A stretch of 64,000 nucleotides of DNA. Origin: Streptomyces durocortorensis (lineage in GTDB: Bacteria > Actinomycetota > Actinomycetes > Streptomycetales > Streptomycetaceae). The notes under the pieces are model-generated. The model made no database searches. It was not told the origin of the DNA and saw only the letters and a program-made list of their open reading frames with translations. The stretch is taken from NCBI RefSeq assembly GCF_031760065.1, contig NZ_CP134500.1, forward strand, positions 3,844,001 to 3,908,000, read 5' to 3'. Positions 32,084-41,358 of the stretch are shown in pieces; the stretch's first letter is position 1, and each line of letters begins with the position of its first letter. The translations under genes were made by a program, and so were the position numbers.

Positions 32084-32408
32084 ACACCCATGGTGCCTCC
32101 GGACGCCGTCCGAGAACAGCGTCGTAACACTCAGTTGATGCTTTGTGAGCCTTGAGTGACAGGACGGTCCGGCGGCCCCAAGCGGTCGAGGGGCGGCAAG
32201 GTTGTGACTCCGGGCGCCTCAGTTCCGTACCGAAGCCCATGTCTCGGGAGGCCGCCGCGCTGCGGGTTTCCTCTTGCTGGGTGCGGAGGCGTCCAGCCGT
32301 TCCTCGTTCGCGGCGTCATGGCAGGTCGGGGAGCAATGGCTGTGCCGCGGCAGCGAGGGCGCACGTCGACGCGTCGCTGTCGTGCAGGCGACCCGGCCGA
32401 GTCGGAGA
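32084..32408. other. Gene-free stretch inside the island
   Basis: No frame here has recognisable protein features, and there is no clear ribosome site. It is the right arm of the island between the membrane-protein gene and the tRNA-Ser terminator. An integrase or excisionase, if the element had them, is not detectable here. Confidence 0.5.
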
Positions 32409-32450
32409 ACGTTGAAGGGCCCCACCGCAAGCGGTGGGGCCCTTCAACGT
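32409..32450 (-). terminator. Terminator of tRNA-Ser (right repeat)
   Basis: ACGTTGAAGGGCCCCACCGC (32409-32428) pairs perfectly with the inverse at 32431-32450 around AA, a 20-bp stem. It follows the tRNA-Ser gene by 19 nt. The same hairpin occurs in the left repeat at 29741-29772. Confidence 0.9.
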
Positions 32451-32525
32451 ATTGCCCGGTGAGAGCAATGGCGGAGGATACGAGATTCGAACTCGTGAGG
32501 GGTTGCCCCCAACACGCTTTCCAAG
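32414..32525 (-). repeat. Right direct repeat of the island
   Basis: 112 bp shared with 29741-29849, comprising the terminator hairpin and the 3' 57 bases of the intact tRNA-Ser up to the anticodon arm. Same orientation as the left copy; together they enclose about 2.56 kb. Confidence 0.88.
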
Positions 32526-32556
32526 CGTGCGCCCTAGGCCACTAGGCGAATCCTCC
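32469..32556 (-). tRNA. tRNA-Ser(GGA)
   Basis: Read on the minus strand: acceptor GGAGGAT pairs with ATCCTCC, D arm GCCTAGTGGCCTAGGGC, anticodon loop TTGGAAA between CACGC and GCGTG (anticodon GGA, reading UCC/UCU), a long class II variable arm TTGGGGGCAACCCCTCA, T loop GTTCGAATC, discriminator G and an encoded CCA (32471-32469). 88 nt including CCA, normal for tRNA-Ser. Its 3' half is repeated at 29741-29849, showing that this gene served as an integration site and was kept intact. Confidence 0.95.
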
Positions 32557-32683
32557 GCCGCAAACAATACAAGACGTTGGAGGGTGCTCGCGAACCTGAT
32601 CCCCGGAGATCGTCCGGAGAGGCTCCGCAGGTCGCTCGGCGGGACGGGCGGCTGGACCGGAGGGGGTGGGGATCGGTTAAGGT

Positions 32684-32780
32684 GGGCGTCAGCCCCTCAC
32701 GTGGCGCTATCTGACTGAACTCCCCCAGGGCCGGAAGGCAGCAAGGGTAGGTTGGCTCTGGCGGGTGCGTGGGGGGCCCT
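32684..32780 (+). ncRNA. ffs: Signal recognition particle RNA (small bacterial type)
   Basis: Contains the conserved domain IV loop: CAGGGCCGGAAGGCAGCAAGGGTAG (as 32726-32750; asymmetric AGCA and GGAA tetraloop). The outer helix is formed by CCCCTCACG near 32693 and CGTGGGGGG near 32768. The RNA binds Ffh and targets nascent membrane proteins. It lies between tRNA-Ser and dnaX, as in many actinobacteria. Exact ends are estimates from the pairing. Confidence 0.9.
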
Positions 32781-32899
32781 TTGTGTTCCCTGGAGGGTGC
32801 CCCGTCGTGGCCCCCTGGGGCTGCCCGTCGTGTTCGCTGGGAGTGCCCGCGTGGGCCGTGTGGGGCCGGGTGTCGGTCCGCCCCGATAACCTCGTAGAT

Positions 32900-35146
32900 G
32901 TGTCGTCCCTTGCGCTGTACCGCCGCTACCGCCCCGAGTCGTTCGCCGAGGTCATCGGTCAGGAGCATGTCACTGACCCGCTCCAGCAGGCCCTGCGGAA
33001 CAACCGGGTCAATCACGCGTACCTGTTCAGCGGGCCGCGCGGCTGCGGAAAGACGACCAGTGCGCGCATCCTCGCCCGCTGTCTGAACTGCGAGCAGGGG
33101 CCCACGCCCACCCCGTGCGGTGAGTGCCAGTCGTGCCGGGACCTCGCGCGAAACGGGCCGGGGTCCATCGATGTGATCGAGATCGACGCCGCATCGCACG
33201 GCGGCGTCGACGATGCTCGTGACCTGCGGGAGAAGGCGTTCTTCGGGCCCGCCTCCAGCCGTTACAAGATCTACATCATCGACGAGGCGCACATGGTCAC
33301 CCCGGCGGGCTTCAACGCCCTGCTGAAGGTGGTCGAGGAGCCGCCGGAGCACCTCAAGTTCATCTTCGCGACCACCGAGCCCGAGAAGGTCATCGGGACC
33401 ATCCGCTCGCGTACGCACCACTACCCCTTCCGGCTGGTGCCCCCGGGGACCCTGCGCAGCTATCTCGCGGATGTCTGCGGCCGGGAGAACAGCCCCGTCG
33501 AGGACGGCGTGCTGCCGCTCGTCGTGCGGGCCGGGGCCGGGTCCGTGCGTGACTCGATGTCCGTCATGGACCAGCTGCTGGCCGGTGCGGGCGACGACGG
33601 TGTGACGTATGCCATGGCCACCTCGCTCCTCGGGTACACGGACGGCTCGCTGCTCGACTCGATCGTGGACGCGTTCGCGGCGGGGGACGGGGCCGCCGCC
33701 TTCGAGGTCGTGGACCGGGTGATCGAGGGCGGTAACGATCCGCGTCGCTTCGTCGCGGATCTGCTGGAGCGGCTGCGTGACCTGGTGATCCTGGCCGCCG
33801 TGCCGGACGCGGGGGACAAGGGGCTCATCGACGCGCCCGCCGATGTGGTCGAGCGGATGCAGGCCCAGGCGTCCGTGTTCGGCGCCGCCGAGCTGAGCCG
33901 TGCCGCCGACCTGGTCAACGACGGGCTCACCGAGATGCGCGGCGCCACCTCCCCCCGCCTCCAGGTGGAGCTGATCTGCGCCCGGGTCCTTCTCCCCGCC
34001 GCCTTCGACGACGAGCGGTCGATGCAGGCCCGGCTCGACCGGCTGGAGCGCGGGGCGTCCGCCGCTGCCGCCTCCTTCACCGCCCCGCCCGCCGCCGCGG
34101 CGCCCATGGGGTACGTCCCCGGGCCCGAGGCCCACGCCCATGCCCCGGCCCCCGCCGCCCCAGCCGGGCCGGACGCGGCCCGTGCCGCCGTACGGGGCGA
34201 GGCGCCCCCTGCGCCCGCCGCGCCTGCGCCCCCCGCCCCTGCGCCCGTCGCCTATGCACCGCCGCCCGCCGCTGAGCCCGCCGCCCCGCAGGCCCCCGCC
34301 GAGGTGCCCGCCCCCGCCCAGAGGCCCGGGTCCTGGCCCACCGCCGGCGGCGGGGACCAGGCCCGCCGCCCCGGCGGCTGGCCCACCGCGTCCGCCCCCG
34401 GCAGCGGCCCGGCCCCCGCCGCCCCGCCCGCCGCCGGGCCGGCCGCTCCCGCCGCCCCGGCCCCGGCGGCCCCCGCGGCGCCGGTCGCGCCCGAGGGCGG
34501 CCAGAGCATGGCCCAAGGCGCCGCCCAGGTGCGGAACATGTGGCCCGACATCCTGGAGGCGGTCAAGAACCGCCGCCGCTTCACCTGGATCCTGCTCAGC
34601 CAGAACGCCCAGGTGACCGGCTTCGACGGGACCACCCTCCAGATCGGCTTCCTCAACGCGGGCGCCCGTGACAACTTCGCCAGCAGCGGCAGCGAGGAGG
34701 TCCTGAAGCAGGCCCTCGCCGAGCGCTTCAACGCCCAGTGGCGGGTCGAAGCGGTCGTCGAACCCTCCGGTGGCGGTGGGACGCCCCCGCAGCCCGGCGG
34801 CGGACGCCCCGCCCCGCAGTACCAGCCCGCCCCCACGGCCCCCGCCGCCCCGCTCGCGTACGAGCCCCGGCCGCAGCACTCCGCCCCCCAGCAGTCCTCG
34901 GCCCCGTCCCAGCCGCAGCACGCGCCGCCTCCCCAGCAGACGCCGCCCTCCTCGGCGCCCCCGTCCCCCCAGGGCGGCCGGGACGCCGCGCCGCCCGCCC
35001 CGGAGCCGCCGCGTTCCGTGGCCCCCGAGGACGACACCCCGGAGGCCGACGATCCGGATCTCGTCGACTCCGCCCTCTCCGGCCACGACCTGATCGTCCG
35101 GGAGCTGGGCGCCACGGTGATCGAGGAGTTCACGAACGAGCAGTGA
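32900..35146 (+). CDS. dnaX: DNA polymerase III gamma/tau subunit
   Basis: The clamp-loader ATPase that loads the beta clamp and couples the replicative polymerase to the helicase. From GTG 32900, 748 residues: ALYRRYRPESFAEVIGQEHV at the start, Walker A GPRGCGKT (45-52), zinc Cys at 61, 64, 73, 76 and 79, Walker B/DEAH region IIDEAHM, sensor-1 FIFATTEPEKVIGTIRSR. Domain III is followed by a very long Pro/Ala-rich linker (about residues 390-535) and another near 615-700, with a folded block VRNMWPDILEAVKNRRR between them. An open frame extends 45 codons further upstream, but that part runs through the SRP RNA region and lacks the family sequence, so GTG 32900 is preferred. No frameshift heptamer for a short gamma form is evident. 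Confidence 0.95.
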   Translation: MSSLALYRRYRPESFAEVIGQEHVTDPLQQALRNNRVNHAYLFSGPRGCGKTTSARILARCLNCEQGPTPTPCGECQSCRDLARNGPGSIDVIEIDAASHGGVDDARDLREKAFFGPASSRYKIYIIDEAHMVTPAGFNALLKVVEEPPEHLKFIFATTEPEKVIGTIRSRTHHYPFRLVPPGTLRSYLADVCGRENSPVEDGVLPLVVRAGAGSVRDSMSVMDQLLAGAGDDGVTYAMATSLLGYTDGSLLDSIVDAFAAGDGAAAFEVVDRVIEGGNDPRRFVADLLERLRDLVILAAVPDAGDKGLIDAPADVVERMQAQASVFGAAELSRAADLVNDGLTEMRGATSPRLQVELICARVLLPAAFDDERSMQARLDRLERGASAAAASFTAPPAAAAPMGYVPGPEAHAHAPAPAAPAGPDAARAAVRGEAPPAPAAPAPPAPAPVAYAPPPAAEPAAPQAPAEVPAPAQRPGSWPTAGGGDQARRPGGWPTASAPGSGPAPAAPPAAGPAAPAAPAPAAPAAPVAPEGGQSMAQGAAQVRNMWPDILEAVKNRRRFTWILLSQNAQVTGFDGTTLQIGFLNAGARDNFASSGSEEVLKQALAERFNAQWRVEAVVEPSGGGGTPPQPGGGRPAPQYQPAPTAPAAPLAYEPRPQHSAPQQSSAPSQPQHAPPPQQTPPSSAPPSPQGGRDAAPPAPEPPRSVAPEDDTPEADDPDLVDSALSGHDLIVRELGATVIEEFTNEQ

Positions 35147-35244
35147 GCGACCACTGATCGGGCCGGCCCGCTGGGCGGCCCCGCTCCCGTCCGCCCACCG
35201 GCTGGCGTCAAGGCTCTGCGGGCCCGGCGGCTAGGCTGCATCCC

Positions 35245-36495
35245 GTGAAGGTCCTCGTCATCGGCGGCGGCGCCCGCGAACACGCCCTGTGCCGCTCTCT
35301 GTCCCTCGACCCCGATGTCACCGCTCTGTACTGCGCCCCCGGCAACGCCGGCATCGCAGAGGTGGCCGAACTGCACCCGGTCGACGCGCTCGACGGTGAC
35401 GCCGTCGCGCGCCTCGCGGCCGAGCTGGGCGCCGGGCTGGTGGTCGTCGGCCCGGAGGCACCGCTCGTCGCCGGGGTCGCCGACGCCGTGCGCGCGGCGG
35501 GCATCCCCTGCTTCGGCCCCTCCGGCGAAGCCGCGCGGCTCGAAGGCTCCAAGGCGTTCGCCAAGGACGTCATGGCGGGCGCCGGTGTGCCCACCGCTCG
35601 CAGCTACGTCTGCACCACCCCCGCGGAGATCGACGAGGCCCTCGACGCCTTCGGCGCTCCGTACGTCGTCAAGGACGACGGCCTCGCGGCGGGCAAGGGC
35701 GTCGTCGTCACCGAAGACGTCGAGGCGGCCCGCGCCCACGCGCTGTCCTGCGACCGCGTGGTCATCGAGGAGTTCCTCGACGGGCCCGAGGTCAGCCTCT
35801 TCGCGATCACCGACGGCACCACGGTGCTGCCGCTCCAGCCCGCCCAGGACTTCAAGCGCGCGCTCGACGGCGACGAGGGCCCGAACACCGGCGGCATGGG
35901 CGCCTACTCCCCGCTTCCGTGGGCCGACCCCAAGCTGGTCGACGAGGTTCTCCAGACCGTTCTCCAGCCGACCGTCGACGAGCTGCGCCGCCGGGGTACG
36001 CCCTTCTCCGGGCTGCTCTACGCGGGCCTCGCGATCACCTCGCGCGGGGTGCGGGTCATCGAGTTCAACGCCCGCTTCGGCGACCCGGAGACCCAGGTGG
36101 TCCTGGCCCGGCTGAAGACCCCGCTGGCCGGTGTCCTGCTCGCCTCCGCCAACGGCACCCTCGACGTCCTCCCGCCGCTGAACTGGCGCGACGACGCCGC
36201 CGTCACCGTGGTCATCGCCTCGCACAACTACCCGGACACCCCGCGCACCGGCGACCCGATCGACGGACTCGCCGAGGTCGCGGCGCAGGATGGACCCGAC
36301 GCGTACGTCCTGCACGCCGGGACCCGCGCCGAGGGCGACGCGATCGTCAGCGCGGGCGGCCGGGTGCTCTCGGTGACCGCGACCGGCAAGGACCTCGCGG
36401 CAGCCCGTGAGCGCGCCTACACCGCCCTCGGCCGCATCCGCCTCGACGGTTCCCAGCACCGTACGGACATCGCCCTGAAGGCCGCCCAGGGCTGA
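35245..36495 (+). CDS. purD: Phosphoribosylamine-glycine ligase
   Basis: Second enzyme of de novo purine synthesis; joins glycine to 5-phosphoribosylamine with ATP. 416 residues, the normal length. N-terminal [21 protein letters not shown]-grasp region with [32 protein letters not shown] and [19 protein letters not shown]; metal site [27 protein letters not shown]. The GTG start is 98 bp after dnaX. It stands alone, apart from purC, purSQL, purF and purM in the same 21 kb. Confidence 0.97.
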   Translation: MKVLVIGGGAREHALCRSLSLDPDVTALYCAPGNAGIAEVAELHPVDALDGDAVARLAAELGAGLVVVGPEAPLVAGVADAVRAAGIPCFGPSGEAARLEGSKAFAKDVMAGAGVPTARSYVCTTPAEIDEALDAFGAPYVVKDDGLAAGKGVVVTEDVEAARAHALSCDRVVIEEFLDGPEVSLFAITDGTTVLPLQPAQDFKRALDGDEGPNTGGMGAYSPLPWADPKLVDEVLQTVLQPTVDELRRRGTPFSGLLYAGLAITSRGVRVIEFNARFGDPETQVVLARLKTPLAGVLLASANGTLDVLPPLNWRDDAAVTVVIASHNYPDTPRTGDPIDGLAEVAAQDGPDAYVLHAGTRAEGDAIVSAGGRVLSVTATGKDLAAARERAYTALGRIRLDGSQHRTDIALKAAQG

Positions 36496-36823
36496 CCCGC
36501 CCCCGGACCGCCCCCAGCCCCTCCGCCCGCCCTCGTACGCCACCGGCGTACGCGTCGGGCGCGAGGGGCTGACCCATGGGCGCCCAGGTCTGCCCGTGAC
36601 CTGCCCTATGGGCGCGAACACGTCAGCAGCTTTACCCAAAGCCATTCCATCGGGTGACGACTGGGCCATCCGGATGACGGCCGCCGGAGGCCCAACTAGG
36701 GTGCGGCGCAAGCGTTCCGGCACTTGGCCCACCGGCATTGCGATGTCGGTGGCGGGTGCCACAGTGGGGGAATGAGCAACACCGTCGCGAGGGCAGTGAG
36801 GGCAGAGGGGGTGACGTCCGGCC
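36496..36823. other. Gene-free gap after purD
   Basis: Holds a small hairpin, CGTACGCC (36534-36541) with GGCGTACG (36545-36552), about 40 nt after the purD stop, which may terminate it. A 23-codon frame begins at ATG 36773 behind GGGGGA; it lacks other support. Otherwise nothing recognised. Confidence 0.5.
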
Positions 36824-38476
36824 GTGTCAGGTATCGATGTGGGTGAGGAGCTGGGTGCGCGGGCCGCGCAGGCGCGAGCGCTCTCCCTGTTGCGGATCCG
36901 CGGCAGGGCGCTGGCCGTGGCGATCCTGCCCGCGGCCGTCGCCGTGGTGCTGTTCGCCGCGGGTGCGCAGGGGCACCTGGGCGGCCCGGTCTGGGACGCC
37001 GTGCGCTGGGCGGCCCTCGGCGTGGCCGTCGCCGTGCTGCTGGTGACTGTCCTGGTGGCGGTCTCCGTGGCCCGCGCACGGCCCGCCATGAGTCCGACCG
37101 TCCCCGTGCCGGAGGAGGGGGCTCCCGACCTCTACCGCCTGGTCCGGGACCTGGCCGACCGCCTCGACGTACCCGCGCCCTCGGCCATAGCGCTCACCCC
37201 GGACTGCGACAGCTGGCTGGAGGACCGTACGCACCGCGCGCACCGCCGCCTCCGGCACGGGCAGCACGGCGCCGCGTCCCGGCAGGACGCCCCGGTGCTG
37301 GTCATCGGCTCGCCGTTCCTGTGGTGGATGCGGGTCGCCGAGCTCCGCGCCGTGCTCGCCCCTGTCGTGGCGGGCACCGGCCCCGCCGCGCACCCCGACA
37401 TAGCCGCCGCCCGCCGCTTCGTCCGCGGTCTGGACGCCGCGGTCGCCGATGCCGCCGCCCCGGGCCGGGGGGCGGTGCGCGGGGCGCCGCTCACCTTCGT
37501 CGGCTGGGTCGCCCGCCTGCTGCTGCGCGCCTGCCGGGGCCATGCCGCCGAGATGGAGCGCTGTGTGGCCACGGCCGCCTCCCTGCGTGCCCAGACGGTC
37601 GACTACGGGCTCCGTATCGCCGCCCAGGAACAGGTCGGCCTCGCCTATGCGGGCTGGGACCGGCTGCTCACCCGGGTCGCGCTGCCCGCCTGGCGGATGG
37701 GGCGCTGGCCGTCCCGGCTGGACGCCGGGGTCGTCTCCGCGCTCACCGAGCTCTCCCGCCGGGACCGGCTGGCCGACGGCTTCGCCTCGCGGCTCGGCGA
37801 GCGCCCCGCCTGCGATCTGCTCGAAGAGCCCGGTGTGGCCGACGAGGCGGCGTCGCTGCTCGCGGCCCGGCTGTTCCACGGCGGCCCCGCGGAGAGCGGT
37901 CCGGACTGGGCGCCGGTGGACTGGCAGCAGTATCCCGACGAGGTCGTCGACCGGAAGTGGCGCACCGAGGCCGCCCGGCTCCACCGGGTCCTCGACACGA
38001 TGGACGTTCCTCCGGCGCCCGCGGCCGACCCGGCCGTGCCCACCCTGGCCCGGGTCATGGAGCACCTGTCCGGGCCCAGCGGCCCCGGCGACGCGCTCGC
38101 CGCGGGTATCGGCGCCGCGGTCGCCCGCGAGGAGGCGAAGGTCCCGGCGGTGCAGCCCGGTCCCGCCGTCGACGATCCCCTCGACCTCTGGGGTCCCGGC
38201 CCGCTGCCCCTCTTCCCGCTCCAGCCGCCGCGTACGGGCACGGAGCTGCTCGTCGACCACGTCGCGGCGATGGTCTGCTGCGCGGCCGTGGACACGGCGG
38301 GCGCGGCGCCCGGTCTGGACTGGCTGGACGGCCCCGCGCTGCTCGTCGACGGCGAGCGCCGGGCGGACCTCGCGACGCCCGTCCTGAGCCTCGTCGAGGA
38401 CGGCGACCCGGACCCGCTGCGCTCCTGGCTCGCGGAGGTCGGAGTCCGCTCCGACAAACCGGTCCGGCTGGTGTGA
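36824..38476 (+). CDS. Membrane protein resembling M48 peptidase without its zinc motif
   Basis: A 550-residue protein conserved in type with actinomycete membrane proteins. Two N-terminal helices (VAILPAAVAVVLFAAG and GVAVAVLLVTVLVAVSVA, about 30-85) precede a region like M48/HtpX peptidases: LYRLVRDLADRLDVPAPSAIALTPDCDSW, VLVIGSPFLWW, then MRVAELRAVLAPVVAGTG. In active M48 enzymes the last segment reads ELRAVLAHELGH; here the HExxH is replaced by PVVAG, so zinc binding and proteolysis are lost. A helical C-terminal half follows. Probably a pseudo-protease with a binding or regulatory role at the membrane. GTG start. Confidence 0.65.
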   Translation: MSGIDVGEELGARAAQARALSLLRIRGRALAVAILPAAVAVVLFAAGAQGHLGGPVWDAVRWAALGVAVAVLLVTVLVAVSVARARPAMSPTVPVPEEGAPDLYRLVRDLADRLDVPAPSAIALTPDCDSWLEDRTHRAHRRLRHGQHGAASRQDAPVLVIGSPFLWWMRVAELRAVLAPVVAGTGPAAHPDIAAARRFVRGLDAAVADAAAPGRGAVRGAPLTFVGWVARLLLRACRGHAAEMERCVATAASLRAQTVDYGLRIAAQEQVGLAYAGWDRLLTRVALPAWRMGRWPSRLDAGVVSALTELSRRDRLADGFASRLGERPACDLLEEPGVADEAASLLAARLFHGGPAESGPDWAPVDWQQYPDEVVDRKWRTEAARLHRVLDTMDVPPAPAADPAVPTLARVMEHLSGPSGPGDALAAGIGAAVAREEAKVPAVQPGPAVDDPLDLWGPGPLPLFPLQPPRTGTELLVDHVAAMVCCAAVDTAGAAPGLDWLDGPALLVDGERRADLATPVLSLVEDGDPDPLRSWLAEVGVRSDKPVRLV

Positions 38477-38657
38477 GCGGCCCCCGTCGCGGAAGCACCA
38501 GGCGTCGGCCGCAGGTCACAAATCGGAAGCCCATGTTCCGTTCCCGTCAATTCGCGACGAACGGTGACGGACTGCATGCGTTATGTGATGTGCTGGGGAC
38601 CGGCGCTGACATCCGGCGCACCACAGTTGTCCGGGGGACGTGAGGGAGGGGCGCGGC

Positions 38658-40118
38658 ATGGGGGCGGAGCAGATTCGACGGTGGGAGTCGGGTGCCCTCG
38701 CGCACGCGGTGAGCGATCCCTTCGGACAGGGCCCGCTGCCCTGGCTGCGCGGCAGTGAGCACTACTTCGACGACACCGGCCAGGTCGTCCCCTGGTATGC
38801 GGACGTGGCGCTCGGCCGCGGCACCGGCGGCGGCACCCGAACCGCCGACGACGTGCACCGGCAGATCAAGGGCTTCGTCTCGCCCGGCGCGGCGGCCCCG
38901 GGCGAGGCCATCGACTTCCACATCACCGTCGATCCGCCCCAGCAGTTCTCCGTCGACGTCTACCGGATCGGTCATTACGGCGGCGACGGCGCGGCCAAGA
39001 TCACCACGAGCCCGCGGCTCTCCGGCATCGTCCAGCCCCCGCCGCTCGCCGCCGACCGGACCGTCTCCTGCCACCACTGGTGGATGTCCTGGCGGCTGCA
39101 GATCCCGAGCTACTGGTCGGTCGGCGCCCATGTGGCCGTCCTGACCACCGCCGACGGCCACCGCTCGCACATCCCCTTCACCGTGCGCCACGACCACCCC
39201 GCCGACCTGCTGCTCCTGCTGCCCGACATCACCTGGCAGGCGTACAACCTCTACCCGGAGGACGGCCGCACCGGCGCCAGCCTCTACCACGCGTGGGACG
39301 AGAACGGGCGGCTGGTCGGCGAGGAGGACGCGGCCGTCACGATCTCCTTCGACCGCCCCTACGCCGGGGCGGGCCTGCCGCTGCACGTGGGACACGCCTA
39401 CGACTTCATCCGCTGGGCCGAGCGGTACGGCTACGACCTCGCCTACGCCGACGCCCGTGACCTGCACGCGGGGCGCGTCGACCCCAGCCGCTACCGGGGC
39501 CTGGTCTTCCCCGGCCACGACGAGTACTGGTCCACGCCCATGCGCCGGGCCGCCGAACGCGCCCGCGACTCCGGCACCTCGCTCGTCTTCCTCTCCGCCA
39601 ACACCATGTACTGGCAGGTGGGCCTCGCCCCCTCCGCCTCCGGCGAACCGGACCGCCTGCTGACCTGCCGCAAGCGCCGGGGGCCGGGGAAGTCCGCGCT
39701 GTGGCGCGAGGTGGACCGCCCCGAGCAACAGCTCCTGGGCATCCAGTACGCGGGCCGGGTGCCCGAGCCCCGCCCGCTGGTCGTGCGCAACGCCGAGCAC
39801 TGGCTCTGGGACGCCACGGGCGCGGTCGACGGCGACGAGATCGAGGGCCTGGTGGCGGGCGAGGCCGACCGCTACTTCCCGCGCGTCAGCTTGCCCGAGC
39901 ACGACAGCCGCATCCTGCTCGCCCACTCCCCGTACGCGGACTCCGAGGGCTCCCTCCGCCACCAGGAGACCTCGCTGTACCAGTCCCCCTCCGGTGCGCT
40001 CGTCTTCGCCTCCGGCACCTTCGCCTGGTCCCCGGCCCTGGACCGCCCCGGCCATGTCGACCCCCGTGTCCAGCAGGCGACGGCCAACCTCCTCGACCGG
40101 ATCTGCAAGCGCGACTGA
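38658..40118 (+). CDS. N,N-dimethylformamidase large-subunit-like protein
   Basis: A 486-residue protein with the DMFase beta-subunit C-terminal domain pattern: DFHITVDPPQQFSVDVYRIG with HYGGDGA, LLLLPDITWQAYNLYPEDG, SFDRPYAGAG, and VFPGHDEYWS followed by a glutamine-amidotransferase-like fold (LVFLSANTMYWQVGL). Characterised DMFases hydrolyse dimethylformamide using a mononuclear iron held by two Tyr and a Glu; most actinobacterial homologues have unknown substrates. The ATG at 38658 is set by GGAGGGG about 8 nt upstream; a GTG 18 bp earlier lacks a site. The first 40 residues (HAVSDPFGQGPLPWLRG) are typical of the actinobacterial branch. No cofactor subunit is nearby. Confidence 0.75.
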   Translation: MGAEQIRRWESGALAHAVSDPFGQGPLPWLRGSEHYFDDTGQVVPWYADVALGRGTGGGTRTADDVHRQIKGFVSPGAAAPGEAIDFHITVDPPQQFSVDVYRIGHYGGDGAAKITTSPRLSGIVQPPPLAADRTVSCHHWWMSWRLQIPSYWSVGAHVAVLTTADGHRSHIPFTVRHDHPADLLLLLPDITWQAYNLYPEDGRTGASLYHAWDENGRLVGEEDAAVTISFDRPYAGAGLPLHVGHAYDFIRWAERYGYDLAYADARDLHAGRVDPSRYRGLVFPGHDEYWSTPMRRAAERARDSGTSLVFLSANTMYWQVGLAPSASGEPDRLLTCRKRRGPGKSALWREVDRPEQQLLGIQYAGRVPEPRPLVVRNAEHWLWDATGAVDGDEIEGLVAGEADRYFPRVSLPEHDSRILLAHSPYADSEGSLRHQETSLYQSPSGALVFASGTFAWSPALDRPGHVDPRVQQATANLLDRICKRD

Positions 40119-40292
40119 TCGGGGCCCGGACCGCGACCGGACGGGGTCCGGACCAAGCACGGGCAGGCCACGGCCGAGCCCCGAGCGCATCCGACCGGGT
40201 CCCGAACGCACCCCGCCGAGCCCCGCGCGCGCCCCGCTCCCCCCGTACGGGACAATCGGAACCGCTCCTGGATCAATCTACGCGGAGGCACC

Positions 40293-41207
40293 GTGTCCGG
40301 TTTTGTAGAAAAGCCCGAGCCCGTGCAGGTTCCGGGCCTCACCCACCTGCACACCGGCAAGGTGCGTGACCTGTACCGGAACGAGGCGGGGCAGCTCGTC
40401 ATGGTCGCCAGCGACCGTATCTCCGCGTACGACTGGGTCCTGCCCACCGAGATCCCCGACAAGGGCCGCGTCCTCACCCGGCTCTCGCTCTGGTGGTTCG
40501 ACCAGCTCGCCGATCTGGTCCCCAACCATGTGATCTCCACCGAGCTGCCCCCGGGCGCCCCGGCGGACTGGGAGGGCCGCACCCTCATCTGCACGTCCCT
40601 GCGCATGGTCCAGGTGGAGTGCGTGGCCCGCGGCTATCTGACCGGCTCCGGGCTGGTCGAGTACAACGATTCCCGTACGGTCTGCGGCATCGGTCTCCCC
40701 GAGGGCCTGGTCAACGGTTCCGAGCTGCCCGGCCCGATCTTCACCCCGGCCACCAAGGCGGCCGTCGGCGACCACGACGAGAACGTCAGCTACGAGGAGG
40801 TCGCCCGCGAGGTCGGCGTCGAGACGGCCGCCGAGCTGCGGCGGACGACGCTCGACGTCTACGGCAGGGCCCGGGACATCGCGCACGAGCGCGGCATCAT
40901 CCTGGCCGACACCAAGTTCGAGTTCGGCTTCGAGACCACCGAGGACGGCGGCGAGCGCCTGGTCATCGCCGACGAGGTGCTGACCCCGGACTCCTCGCGC
41001 TTCTGGCCCGCCGCCACCTGGCAGCCGGGCCGCGCACAGCCCAGCTACGACAAGCAGTTCGTACGCGACTGGCTGACCTCGCCCGCCTCCGGCTGGGACC
41101 GCGCGAGCGAGACGCCGCCCCCGGCGCTGCCGCAGGAGATCGTGGCCGCGACCCGCGCCAAGTACATCGAGGCGTACGAGGTGCTGACCGGAACCAGCTG
41201 GTCGTAG
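40293..41207 (+). CDS. purC: SAICAR synthetase
   Basis: Phosphoribosylaminoimidazole-succinocarboxamide synthase; joins aspartate to CAIR with ATP. 304 residues with GKVRDLYRNEAGQLVMVASDRISAYD split across residues 19-45, VECVARGYLTGSGLVEY, ADTKFEFGFE, and ADEVLTPDSSRFWPA. GTG start with GGAGG at 40283-40287. It ends in front of a strong 15-bp hairpin shared with the convergent tRNA-Gly. Confidence 0.97.
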   Translation: MSGFVEKPEPVQVPGLTHLHTGKVRDLYRNEAGQLVMVASDRISAYDWVLPTEIPDKGRVLTRLSLWWFDQLADLVPNHVISTELPPGAPADWEGRTLICTSLRMVQVECVARGYLTGSGLVEYNDSRTVCGIGLPEGLVNGSELPGPIFTPATKAAVGDHDENVSYEEVAREVGVETAAELRRTTLDVYGRARDIAHERGIILADTKFEFGFETTEDGGERLVIADEVLTPDSSRFWPAATWQPGRAQPSYDKQFVRDWLTSPASGWDRASETPPPALPQEIVAATRAKYIEAYEVLTGTSWS

Positions 41208-41222
41208 CGGCAGGCGGATACG

Positions 41223-41256
41223 CAGAAGCCCCGGTCCGAGAGGACCGGGGCTTCTG
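41223..41256. terminator. Bidirectional terminator between purC and tRNA-Gly
   Basis: CAGAAGCCCCGGTCC (41223-41237), loop GAGA, perfect inverse (41242-41256). It lies 16 nt after purC and just past the tRNA 3' end on the other strand. Confidence 0.9.
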
Positions 41257-41259
41257 TCG

Positions 41260-41335
41260 TGGAGCGAACGACGAGGTTCGAACTCGCGACCTCAACCTTG
41301 GCAAGGTTGCGCTCTACCAGCTGAGCTACGTTCGC
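41260..41335 (-). tRNA. tRNA-Gly(GCC), CCA encoded
   Basis: Minus strand: acceptor GCGAACG with CGTTCGC, D arm GCTCAGCTGGTAGAGC, anticodon loop TTGCCAA (GCC), T loop GTTCGAACC, discriminator U, then CCA encoded at 41262-41260. 76 nt. A close relative with GCGGACG acceptor and no encoded CCA lies at 45490-45562. Confidence 0.94.
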
Positions 41336-41358
41336 AGTGCGCCGAAGCGCGATGCCTA

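Noticed and set aside
29741..32525. Composite transposon or insertion sequence
   Set aside because: No transposase, no terminal inverted repeats; the flanking direct repeats are tRNA and terminator sequence, which fits site-specific integration.
32765..32899. N-terminal extension of dnaX
   Set aside because: The extra 45 codons overlap the SRP RNA 3' helix and lack DnaX sequence; the family starts at the GTG at 32900.
36773..36844. 23-codon gene before the M48-like gene
   Set aside because: Overlaps the next gene's start in another frame and shows no recognisable sequence; kept only as a note in the gap entry.
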